DNA from: an uncultured Bacteroidia bacterium
GTDB taxonomy: Bacteria > Bacteroidota > Bacteroidia > Bacteroidales > Prolixibacteraceae
DNA length: 55,245 nt
NCBI GenBank assembly: GCA_903834845.1
Contig: CAILKW010000586.1
Span: forward strand, 1 to 55,245
Reading direction: 5' to 3'
The notes beneath the pieces are model-generated. The model saw only the letters and a list, made by a program, of their open reading frames with translations. It did no database searches and was not told the DNA's origin. Shown piece by piece: positions 19,801 to 27,390 of the stretch. Position numbers and translations under genes: made by a program. Numbering within the stretch: position 1 is the stretch's first letter; each line of letters opens with the position of its first letter.

Positions 19801-20105
19801 AGAAGATTATTATTAAGCCCAATTTAATCGGAGATTTACATTGGGTTAAAAGTTCTTATAAATCTATTTACGGTGAAATAATGAGTAGTTGGCAAAAACA
19901 CGGGAATCTATTAATAATGAGTATAAAAATTCCTTGTAACACAACAGCTACTGTTTACATTCCATGCAAAGAGGCTGCAAATATTACCGAGTCAGGAAAT
20001 CCTATTGATAAAGTTCAAGGTGTGAAGTTTATGCAAAAGGCTAATAATGTTGCTGTGTATTCTGTTCTTTCCGGAGCATATAACTTTCAGTCCGAACTAC
20101 CATAA
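16854..20105 (+). CDS. GH78-like alpha-L-rhamnosidase with N-terminal discoidin-type domain
   Basis: This exported 1083-aa protein should remove terminal alpha-L-rhamnose (the GH78 reaction, inverting). After a signal peptide (about 1-27) comes an F5/8-type C (discoidin/CBM32-like) domain at about 30-185. A fibronectin-like domain follows at about 205-312 (LRCENETNPIGIDVKNPRLSW, GARYWWKVKVF, typical of GH78). Then come a beta-sandwich with GW(Y)G motif and a carbohydrate-binding-like segment (FDFGRELSG). The six-hairpin toroid starts near 620, and a C-terminal beta-sandwich follows. The acid-motif region reads NDPTREWKVWTQD (Glu659), one residue shorter than the usual GH78 form. The site of the expected catalytic-base Glu reads KEMWHGG, with His951 where W-E is normal. 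It may therefore have altered specificity or activity. It starts 10 bp after paralogue A and is close to the next gene. Confidence 0.88.
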   Translation: MMIKTNLIPKVWIIGTFMLLNIVPVCGKEQRMNLAKGIFCKTFSSIESSEWSANKLTDGDKGGKGWSSKAFSLYPDHSLYPENVVIDLKTTYDIEKVILFPRGDDNMAGKGFPKNFTIEVCREGEKWKVVSQRINYPVLVNGKAQTFTLKNAKGRYFKIEATQLHSVDSGKYYFQLSEIEIFGKELNNPSSKIPKSSFQKDSNTVNNLRCENETNPIGIDVKNPRLSWWIISKERGVIQKAYQILVASSEAVLKKGEGDIWNSKRVEGENSTSVTYAGKPLQSGARYWWKVKVFSDCKNEFGWSFPAHFETGKMNQSDWEGKWIGANADTKHGAVYLRKEIDIGKQVKRAVVYFCGLGFSDLSIDGQKIGDYFLGPGFTTYNKRTYYLAFDVTKNFSNLGRKALAVTLVDGWYGLAKDPWVHKFEKNSYVDKPKLLLNLHIEYKDGTESNIVSDKSWKWSDGPITFSWIAQENIDLRKAHSGWDKAAFNDFNWNPVKEVNGPTGVLMHQKEPPCRIIDVIHPVSMIYDPVSSTYKFDFGRELSGVVRFRTKGANGNTITITTIPLDEKYSHNNHFILDGNKDYEIYEPRFFNIGIKQLAIKGVTLTPELEDISVLVISNSWEKAGSFSCSDDFVNFLEDIVRRTSAYYTTFLPNDPTREWKVWTQDIVTMFVPNTYLFDAQRMYERWQFDMVNDQREDGNVPNISPGGFFDDYNSPWWGGCVVWLPWNLFQYYGNELVLKESYPAMKLYVDYLTSVSKDGLQDWGLADWCPIEETPRPIINTAAHYYYAKIVSNTAKILGKSDDEKRYSDLASKIKKLFNEQFLDSLTGIYGKLGWTITPGYPSSVLNGVVPHKIWWSGNRVCTQAGQILPLALGLVPERQIPLVQKTLLSEIEAHSNHLSTGFCSTPYLVQLLADLAPEVGWKMTTIRDYPSWYSNTVGSDNYLMKEMWHGGQAFMPSLAGNIGGWIYQSLGGIRPNSPGFKKIIIKPNLIGDLHWVKSSYKSIYGEIMSSWQKHGNLLIMSIKIPCNTTATVYIPCKEAANITESGNPIDKVQGVKFMQKANNVAVYSVLSGAYNFQSELP

Positions 20106-20142
20106 AAAAATAATTTATGAGCTAATTGCAATTAAACCATTT

Positions 20143-22644
20143 ATGATTAAGAAAATAGAAATATTGCTTCTTTTTGTTATAGTTTATATTCAGATTTACG
20201 GTCAGAATTCAGATGTTCCAATGTTGAATTCATGCATGATTTGGGACGGTGGCACAATACTTCCCGATACTGTTCCTTTTCATCAGTCCTTTCCTGTTTC
20301 GGTTGGATTCCGTAAACAGTTCATTCTATCCGGCAAACCTGCCTCGTCTGTCCTGCATATATTTGCCGATTCACGATATCTCATTTGGATAAACGGGAAA
20401 TACGTGGCTCGTGGTCCGAATCGGTTCGATCCCCAAAGGGTGGAATATGATACTCACATCATTACAAGATGGCTCAAAGAAGGCAAAAATTCTATTTCGA
20501 TTCTTGTGCAGAGCGGTTTGTCGAATTACCGGTTTATCTATCACCAACCAGGCCTTGGAGTTTTGCTAAAAGTAAAGGATAAGAACGAGCAGTTTTTAGC
20601 GCAGTTTACAACCGATACCACTTGGCGATGCAGTTCCTCCACTCGGTTCGGAAAGCCTGTGGTTATGCTTAGCGGAATTACCGATCGAGTGGATGAGCAT
20701 CTTGAAAAGGCTGATTGGCTTGGGCCGGATTTCGATGATAAAGACTGGAAAATGCCAGTAAAAATCTCAGGAAAATATTGGGGAGGCTTTTGCAAAAGAA
20801 TGATACCGCTATTACGCGAAACTTTGGTTGTTGGCGCACAAATAATCAAAATCAAAAAGGGAAATTCTATTGACAGCACCGCTTACCCTGTTAGCGGATC
20901 TCTGCCTCTTGAGCTTACGGCTCCGGCCACCATCCTTATTGATATTGGACAAATGACACGTGCCTGGTTCGAGCTTGATTTTGAGTCAGGGATGGAATCT
21001 CGCGTTGAAATTCTTCCCCGGCAATCATTCACAAACCGTACTGCGGAATTTCTTGGAAGTTGCAGTTATCAAACAACTGCAAAGCTTGGCCGCAGGTCTT
21101 ATATCACCACCGATGATTATACCTGCCGTCTTGTTTACCTTCAACTTCACACCGGAAAAATTAAAATACATGGGCTGAAGATTGTCGAGAGGCGATATCC
21201 GTTCGACAGGGTAGGGAGCTTTCAGTGTAACGACAATTTTCTTAATCAACTCTGGGATATGTCGATGCGTACTTCTGAAGTCAATGCGAGTGATGGCTAT
21301 ATTGATGGTTCTGAGGGTGGGGAGTGGGTTACCGGATTGATAGACTATCCTGTAACAGAAGTCGCTTTTGCTGCACCTGACGAGCAAGGGGAGCCGATAT
21401 ACAGCGACATGCGGTTATTGGGTAATCAGATTTCGCGCATGGCACTGAGTCAGGAAGGGGATGAACTTATAAAAGGGTGGCATCCGTCAGACTGGCATCG
21501 CGGACCAAGAGATCAGGGAAGTGGAATTCATAATTTCATTGAGGACAGTTCTCCTTCATGGATAAATCTTTTGCGCATTTATTATGAGGGAACCGGCGAT
21601 CGCTCTCTGGTAGAAAGGGAGTGGCCGGTTTTGGAAAAAATATTGAAATGGTTTCTCGACAGGCGTACCAAACGTGGGTTGGTCAGTGCCCGGGAGTTTT
21701 ACCTTCATTTCGATAATCCTATTGCATTCCAAATTTGTGAAGGAGCAACACTTAATGCTTTTTTTTACGGAGCTTTAATTGACGCAGTCTGGCTGGCTGA
21801 TAAACTTGGCAAAAAGGATCGTGCTGAACAATACTCCAAAGCGGTTAAGGAACTTACCGAAGCGTATAACATGTATCTCTGGGATGAATTGGCGGGTACC
21901 TATTATGCGGGTTTAAAAAAAGGTGAAAAGTTACTTCTTACACCCTGGCCTCATGAACCGTGGAAGGCTTACTATGCTTTGATTGATCAAAGCAAGGAGT
22001 TCTTTCCGGCAACTGTTCAAGCTGCTGTTATGGCACTTAGCCGAGGTCTTGTACCGGAAAGCCGTATTGCATCAGTCAGGAAATACTTATTTGATCACCA
22101 TAATGAGTTTGTAAGTCCATTGTCCTACTTATACGCATTCAAGGCATTTTATCAGATGGATACGGATAGGGCGGACATGGAGGCGATCAAAACAATGCGA
22201 AAACGGTGGGCAGTTATGGTCGGGCGTAAAATGCCGGGAACGCTCGGTGAGCAGTTTGATGATAAAAGTTACTACTGTCATGACTTTGGTACTATTCCAT
22301 CTGCCTTCCTTAGCTCTTATGTTCTTGGTGTGAGGAGAGACGGTACGATCGAAAATAAAAGGATTCTTGTGGAGCCACGTCTGGGAGACCTAACAGAGGC
22401 AAAAGGAGTGGTTATAACACGTCATGGGCCAGTACCTGTCGAATATAAAAGACTGATCAACGGCGGACTCGAATTTCATATCAATGTTCCGCAAGGAGTG
22501 ACTGCAGCCTTTTCAATGCCAAAACCTTCAGACAAGCCAATTCTGATGATCGATGGAAAAACCCAGGTAAAAGCTAAACTATCAAGTCGGTTTTTAACTG
22601 TCGAACTCGGTTCTGGGGTTCACTCAGGTGTCATAGCACCCTGA
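20143..22644 (+). CDS. Second GH78-like rhamnosidase-type six-hairpin glycosidase, divergent
   Basis: The 833-aa product starts best at the ATG at 20143, because a longer open frame from 20047 would overlap the preceding gene by 59 bp and has no signal peptide. From 20143 a signal peptide ends at IYGQ (about residue 21). A GH78-type beta-sandwich region (about 60-130; ILSGKPASSVLHIFADSRYL, a sugar-binding-like fold) leads to the helical toroid beginning near 358 (SFQCNDNFLNQLWDMSMRT). The acid-motif region reads DGSEGGEWVTGLID (Glu391, Glu394) instead of D-C-P-x-R-(D/E)-E-R-x-G-W-T-G-D. The base region reads GTLGEQFDDKS with the following HDFGTIPSAFLSSYVLGV, which resembles GH78. The bases look richer in GC than in the genes on either side, an impression only. 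Rhamnosidase activity is plausible; a related specificity is also possible. Confidence 0.75.
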   Translation: MIKKIEILLLFVIVYIQIYGQNSDVPMLNSCMIWDGGTILPDTVPFHQSFPVSVGFRKQFILSGKPASSVLHIFADSRYLIWINGKYVARGPNRFDPQRVEYDTHIITRWLKEGKNSISILVQSGLSNYRFIYHQPGLGVLLKVKDKNEQFLAQFTTDTTWRCSSSTRFGKPVVMLSGITDRVDEHLEKADWLGPDFDDKDWKMPVKISGKYWGGFCKRMIPLLRETLVVGAQIIKIKKGNSIDSTAYPVSGSLPLELTAPATILIDIGQMTRAWFELDFESGMESRVEILPRQSFTNRTAEFLGSCSYQTTAKLGRRSYITTDDYTCRLVYLQLHTGKIKIHGLKIVERRYPFDRVGSFQCNDNFLNQLWDMSMRTSEVNASDGYIDGSEGGEWVTGLIDYPVTEVAFAAPDEQGEPIYSDMRLLGNQISRMALSQEGDELIKGWHPSDWHRGPRDQGSGIHNFIEDSSPSWINLLRIYYEGTGDRSLVEREWPVLEKILKWFLDRRTKRGLVSAREFYLHFDNPIAFQICEGATLNAFFYGALIDAVWLADKLGKKDRAEQYSKAVKELTEAYNMYLWDELAGTYYAGLKKGEKLLLTPWPHEPWKAYYALIDQSKEFFPATVQAAVMALSRGLVPESRIASVRKYLFDHHNEFVSPLSYLYAFKAFYQMDTDRADMEAIKTMRKRWAVMVGRKMPGTLGEQFDDKSYYCHDFGTIPSAFLSSYVLGVRRDGTIENKRILVEPRLGDLTEAKGVVITRHGPVPVEYKRLINGGLEFHINVPQGVTAAFSMPKPSDKPILMIDGKTQVKAKLSSRFLTVELGSGVHSGVIAP

Positions 22645-22750
22645 TTCCTTGAAATGATAATCTACATGTAAGAATACAATAAATTTTTCAATGTCTTAGT
22701 AATCACGAGAATAAATTTAAAAGTAACTTCAATTTTAATTATAAAGCACT

Positions 22751-25051
22751 ATGAAAAAATATCAAAGCTTTTTAACATTTCTTGTTGTCGCAATTACAAT
22801 CTGGATCTTTTCAGGCTGTACACCATCATCAAATAACCTGTATGTTTCGAAATACAAGGGTATTTTTACTTCACCACCTAAAAAAGTACCTACTCTTTTT
22901 ACTCCGGATGGTCCGATTGCCGGAAATGGAGATGTGGGAATTGTTTATGGCGGCTCTACGGAGAAACAATGCTTCTATTTTTCAAAAAACGATTTTTGGA
23001 AAGCAAAGCTTGGTTATGCTGACGGAGGTATATGTCTGCCAGGAGGATTGAACATTTCTGTTAAAGAGTTGAAAGGTGCTGATTATCATGTGGAACAAGG
23101 AATAGATTACGGAACCATCACTGCAAATTTCCAGAAAGGAAACCTGATTTGGAAGCTTAAATCGTGGGTATCCGCCACAGATAACCTTGTAGTTATAGAA
23201 CTTACTTCTGAAGGAGCTCCGTGCACGGTCAATCTTGATTTGTGGGTAAAGAAAGGTAACGAATCACGTGATGAATCAGGAATTAGGGATGGAATTTACT
23301 GGTTTACGCGCCATTTAGATGCTCCTGACTTAGTGTGGCCTAGTCATATCACAGCTGCAATGAAGATTCTTGGTGCTGACAGTAATTCTTTTGTACTCAA
23401 TCCATCGAAAAGTGTCAGGATACTAATTGGATTTTGCACTAATCACGACAGTGAGGATTATTTTAACATTGTAATGGGAAAAGTTAAATCAGTCACGGAA
23501 TCACAAATTACGAAGCTTTGGCAGGAACATGAAAAGTGGTGGGCAGGCTTTTGGTCCGAATCAAAGGTCGAAATAGGAGATACTCTTATCGAAAAGTATT
23601 ATTATGGATCTCATTACCTCCTTGCATCATGTAGCCGCAACATTAACTTTCCTCCAGGGCTCTGGGGCAATTCGATAACTGAGGATACGGGTTTTTCAAA
23701 CTGGGAAGGCGATTATCATTTAAATTATAATTTCCAAGCTCCATATTGGGGAGTTTATTCTTCAAACCATGTTGCGCTTTCCGATCCTTACGATGCGCCT
23801 ATCCTTGATTATATGAAAAGTGGGAAAAAACATGCTCTTGACCTCTTGAAATGCCGAGGAGTTTATTATCCTGTAGGGATAGGTCCGAAAGGATATTGTA
23901 CCTCGATGTTTCCACTTACTGCAGAAAAAATGAAGCGTGCTTATCGCACCGAAGAAATCGGCATTGAGGGAGGTTACATGTTCCTCGGACAGAAAAGTAA
24001 CGCTGTTTTCTGTACGGCAAACATGTTTATGCGTTTTTATACTACATACGATACTGCTTATGCATTAAAGGTTTACCCCTTTATCACTGAAGTTGCCAAC
24101 TTTTGGGAAGATTACCTGAAGTTCGAAAAGGGCAGGTATATAAGCTACGATGATTCTTTTTGGGAAGTTGGCCCATGGATGGGTAAAGATTGGAAGAAGG
24201 ATTACGGTGATATTAATCCTACCCTTTCGTTGGGAATGGTGCGGATGCTGTTTACAGGTATTCTGGATATGAGCAGCTTTTTAAATACTGACGAGGGTCG
24301 CAGGGTTAAATGGCAGCATATCCTTGATAATCTGAGCAAGATTCCCACAGTTGTAATAAACGGGGAAACCCGGATAGCCGCTTGCGAAGGAGGTACAGGA
24401 TCAGGCTCGCGCACAAAGCCTGGTTTTGGCCGTGTTATGATGCATGGGCTAACTTTTCCAACCGGTGTAACGGGAATCGAAATTGATTCAGCTTTTGCTT
24501 CGATTTTGCGCAAAGAGATCAGCCGCTGGGGTAAGGAACCGATGGGCGATGGAAACTGGAATATGCTTCAGGGATCCGAAACCTATTTTCCTTCGGCAGT
24601 CAGGCTGGGATATAATCCCGACACAATCCTGACAAGGCTGAAAAAAAGTATTTTAACAACAAAGACATCCAACTATTTTATTCCTCATGGAGGAGGCGGC
24701 ATCGAGATGCTTAGCCCCGTAACATCCTGTATCAACGAAATGCTGTTGCAGGGGTACGAAGGAGTCATTCGCGTTTTTCCAACATGGCCAATCAATAAAG
24801 ATGCAAAGTTTGAAAATTTAAGGACTTATGGAGCTTTCCTTATTTCATCTGAAATAAAAAACTCTTCAATTTCTTATGTTGAAATTACAAGCGAAAAAGG
24901 TCGAGAATGTAAATTGCTTCGTCCCTGGAAAAGCGGTAAAATTCAGATTAAATCTGAAGGTGGTTCTGGCACTTTACTATTCAAAGAAATAGATAATAGA
25001 ATTGTTTTTCAAACAGAAATCGGTAAAAAGTACATTGTCAAACCGGTATAG
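22751..25051 (+). CDS. DUF5703-like lipoprotein, putative GH95-related glycosidase (paralogue B)
   Basis: The 766-aa lipoprotein (Cys23 in FSGC) is clearly homologous to paralogue A along its whole length. It keeps PIAGNGDVGIV and NDFW (about 55-83), YYYGSHYLLASCSRN, NYN at 325-327, Glu472 in the DDSFWEVG segment, and Glu652, 11 residues before EMLLQG at 663. These are the same positions inferred as catalytic in A and C. It differs in the C-terminal barrel-like segment between 545 and 610, which may set the substrate choice. It stands 106 bp after the second GH78 gene and before the beta-helix gene. Two lipoprotein paralogues in one locus suggest different linkages in one glycan. The function is inferred, not known. 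Confidence 0.8.
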   Translation: MKKYQSFLTFLVVAITIWIFSGCTPSSNNLYVSKYKGIFTSPPKKVPTLFTPDGPIAGNGDVGIVYGGSTEKQCFYFSKNDFWKAKLGYADGGICLPGGLNISVKELKGADYHVEQGIDYGTITANFQKGNLIWKLKSWVSATDNLVVIELTSEGAPCTVNLDLWVKKGNESRDESGIRDGIYWFTRHLDAPDLVWPSHITAAMKILGADSNSFVLNPSKSVRILIGFCTNHDSEDYFNIVMGKVKSVTESQITKLWQEHEKWWAGFWSESKVEIGDTLIEKYYYGSHYLLASCSRNINFPPGLWGNSITEDTGFSNWEGDYHLNYNFQAPYWGVYSSNHVALSDPYDAPILDYMKSGKKHALDLLKCRGVYYPVGIGPKGYCTSMFPLTAEKMKRAYRTEEIGIEGGYMFLGQKSNAVFCTANMFMRFYTTYDTAYALKVYPFITEVANFWEDYLKFEKGRYISYDDSFWEVGPWMGKDWKKDYGDINPTLSLGMVRMLFTGILDMSSFLNTDEGRRVKWQHILDNLSKIPTVVINGETRIAACEGGTGSGSRTKPGFGRVMMHGLTFPTGVTGIEIDSAFASILRKEISRWGKEPMGDGNWNMLQGSETYFPSAVRLGYNPDTILTRLKKSILTTKTSNYFIPHGGGGIEMLSPVTSCINEMLLQGYEGVIRVFPTWPINKDAKFENLRTYGAFLISSEIKNSSISYVEITSEKGRECKLLRPWKSGKIQIKSEGGSGTLLFKEIDNRIVFQTEIGKKYIVKPV

Positions 25052-25054
25052 GTA

Positions 25055-25062
25055 TATTTTTG
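25055..25062 (+). promoter_or_regulatory. Candidate internal -7 box before the beta-helix gene
   Basis: TATTTTTG lies 4 nt after the stop of paralogue B and 87 nt before the preferred start at 25149. An ATTG at 25034-25037 sits 17 nt upstream, slightly closer than the usual -33 spacing. Weak evidence. Confidence 0.25.
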
Positions 25063-25148
25063 TATTTTATTGAATAAAATTGCCATTGTTAATAAAAACA
25101 TACGAAAGGCAAATTAAATATTTACATTTAAACCTCAATTATAGAACA

Positions 25149-27353
25149 ATGAAAACAGAAATTCGGTCATTTTTTGGTATTAAAGTGAGAAACCTTGAGA
25201 CATCAATTCGGTTGACTTTACCAATACAAATCTTTAAAGCAGGGCTATTACTTTTAGGTTTATTTATTCAGATTCTTGCATTGGGTAATATTGTAAAAGT
25301 TAGTGAATATGACGCCGAAAATAATAAAATTGTATTTTTTATTTCACCCTACGGTAACGATAATTGGTCAGGAAAACTTGCAGAAAAAAATGCAGACCAA
25401 ACAGATGGGCCCTTTGCTACACTGGAACAGGCACGCGATGCAGCAAGAGAAATACGAAAGGTAAAAAATGTAATTGTACCAATCAACATCCAACTTCGTG
25501 GTGGTACATACTACTTAAATAAAACATTTGTTTTAAAACCTGAAGATACCGGGTCAGAAGCAAGCCCCACTATTTATGAATCATTTCCGAACGAAAGAGC
25601 TGTTATAAGTGGAGGTAAAATTATTTCAGGCTGGAAAAAGGGTAAAGGGGTATTATGGAAAGTCAAAATTCCGGAAGTGCAAGAAGGACAATGGTATTTC
25701 AGACAATTGTATGTTGATGGAAATCGCCGATACCGTCCGCGGTATCCAAAAGAGGGATTATTTAAAGTAGCGAATTTGCCAAAGTTGGAGACTAACAGCT
25801 GGATGGCGCAAAGTACCCCTGAAGTGGGAGAGTTACCAAAGCGTGCTTTTAAATTTGCCAATGGAAATATTCAGGCAAAATGGTATAATATCAGTGATGT
25901 TGAGGTTGTAATAGCTCAGTTTTGGACAGAGACCCGATTGAAAATTCAACAAGTTGATGATAAGGAAAAACTGGTTTTGTTTACCGGTGATTCCTTCCGG
26001 CCTCTTACCTGGTCTTTTGGTTATCATATTGAGAATGTTTTTGAGGAAATTGGTAATCAACCGGGAACATGGTATTTGGATAAGTCAAAAGGAGAGCTCT
26101 GGTATAATCCTTTGCCAGGCGAAGATATGTCGTTAGCTGAGGTAATTGCTCCAAAATCAAAACTTGAGCAATTGGTAAAATTCGAAGGAGATGTCACCAA
26201 TTCAGCATTTATTCAATACACTACTTTTCAAAATCTCACATTTGCACACACTCCTTGGGAGATTCCTTTAAAAGGACATTCCTGCATGCAGGCTGAAATA
26301 GCACTTCAGGCTGCAATTGTTGCCGATGGTTCTTATTATTGCAGTTTTAATAACTGTGAATTCATCCATACCGGTGCCTGGGGTATTGAAATGCGGCAGG
26401 GTTGCAGAAATACTGCTATTATTGGTAATACCTTTGCTGATATAGGTTCTGGTGCCGTTAAGATTGGCCAACCTTTGGTTTGTAAATTGGATATCGAAGA
26501 AACAAGAGAAACAGTAATTTCAGATAACTATCTTAAAGAGACAGGTAAAGGAACCCTTGGATCTGCAGGTATATGGATTGGGCAGAGCAGTAAAAATGTA
26601 ATCAGCCACAATGATATTTCAGGTTCATTGATGTGGGCAATATCTGTCGGTTGGACTTGGTCGTATTTTCCCTTACAAAGATCCAGAGACAACATAGTGG
26701 AGTATAACTATATACATGAGTTAGGCGTTGGAACATTAGGTACACATGGGGCAATTTATGCACTTGGAACCTCACCCGGAACCAGCATCAGAAACAATTA
26801 TATAAGAAATGTATATGCAAATGAATATTGGGGTGCTGGTGAAGGTATTATTCTGGATAACGGTTGTTTTGGAATTGTAGTGGAAAACAATATTGTATAT
26901 AATGCTGATGCCGGAGGCTATGGAAGTAATTATAATTGCGCCGGAAATTTCATACATAATAACATTTTTTTGTATGGAAATAAATATCAGTTGACAGTTT
27001 ATGGCGACCAACCGGAAGGAGCTCCACAACCAAAAGGGGAAGTTTTTTCGCGCAATATCGTAGTATGGAAGAAGGGCCCGTTGCTTAATGAAGGCGACTG
27101 GCCAAATTTCAGCACTCTCTGGGATGGTAATGTATATTTTAATGAAACTAATGAACCTGTAACCTTTCTCACCAAGAAGAAATATACACTTGAACAGTGG
27201 AAAGAAAAAGGTCTCGACAAAAACTCGGTTGTTGCAGATCCTTTGTTAGTTGATCCTGTTAATGGTAATTTCTCGCTCAAACCGGAATCCCCTGCTCTAA
27301 AACTTGGTTTCAAACCTATAGATATCAGCAACGTAGGACCGAGAAAATTATGA
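25149..27353 (+). CDS. Right-handed beta-helix protein, GH141-like glycosidase candidate
   Basis: The ATG at 25149 gives about 734 aa with a hydrophobic signal segment at 27-46. A frame open from 25080 (TTG start) adds 23 residues without purpose. The mature N-terminus reads FFISPYGNDNWSGKL, then DGPFATLEQARDAAR, LRGGTYYLNKTFVLKPED and VISGGKIISGW. That order is typical of GH141/GH120-type exported proteins. Many short N-rich turns follow (residues about 330-650; for example FNNCEFIHTGAWGIEM, ENNIVYNADAGGYGS), as expected of a parallel beta-helix coil. GH141 is known from pectin-directed alpha-L-fucosidase and xylanase examples, so a fucose or xylose linkage fits this locus. The catalytic residues cannot be fixed without alignment, and a binding or lyase-like role is not excluded. 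Confidence 0.75.
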   Translation: MKTEIRSFFGIKVRNLETSIRLTLPIQIFKAGLLLLGLFIQILALGNIVKVSEYDAENNKIVFFISPYGNDNWSGKLAEKNADQTDGPFATLEQARDAAREIRKVKNVIVPINIQLRGGTYYLNKTFVLKPEDTGSEASPTIYESFPNERAVISGGKIISGWKKGKGVLWKVKIPEVQEGQWYFRQLYVDGNRRYRPRYPKEGLFKVANLPKLETNSWMAQSTPEVGELPKRAFKFANGNIQAKWYNISDVEVVIAQFWTETRLKIQQVDDKEKLVLFTGDSFRPLTWSFGYHIENVFEEIGNQPGTWYLDKSKGELWYNPLPGEDMSLAEVIAPKSKLEQLVKFEGDVTNSAFIQYTTFQNLTFAHTPWEIPLKGHSCMQAEIALQAAIVADGSYYCSFNNCEFIHTGAWGIEMRQGCRNTAIIGNTFADIGSGAVKIGQPLVCKLDIEETRETVISDNYLKETGKGTLGSAGIWIGQSSKNVISHNDISGSLMWAISVGWTWSYFPLQRSRDNIVEYNYIHELGVGTLGTHGAIYALGTSPGTSIRNNYIRNVYANEYWGAGEGIILDNGCFGIVVENNIVYNADAGGYGSNYNCAGNFIHNNIFLYGNKYQLTVYGDQPEGAPQPKGEVFSRNIVVWKKGPLLNEGDWPNFSTLWDGNVYFNETNEPVTFLTKKKYTLEQWKEKGLDKNSVVADPLLVDPVNGNFSLKPESPALKLGFKPIDISNVGPRKL

Positions 27354-27390
27354 TAATTTTATCAGGTATAAACTATTCATTTTTTGTCGC

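Noticed and set aside
20047-20142. Longer start for the second GH78-like gene
   Set aside because: It overlaps the preceding gene by 59 bp and gives no signal peptide, while the ATG at 20143 gives a clear one.
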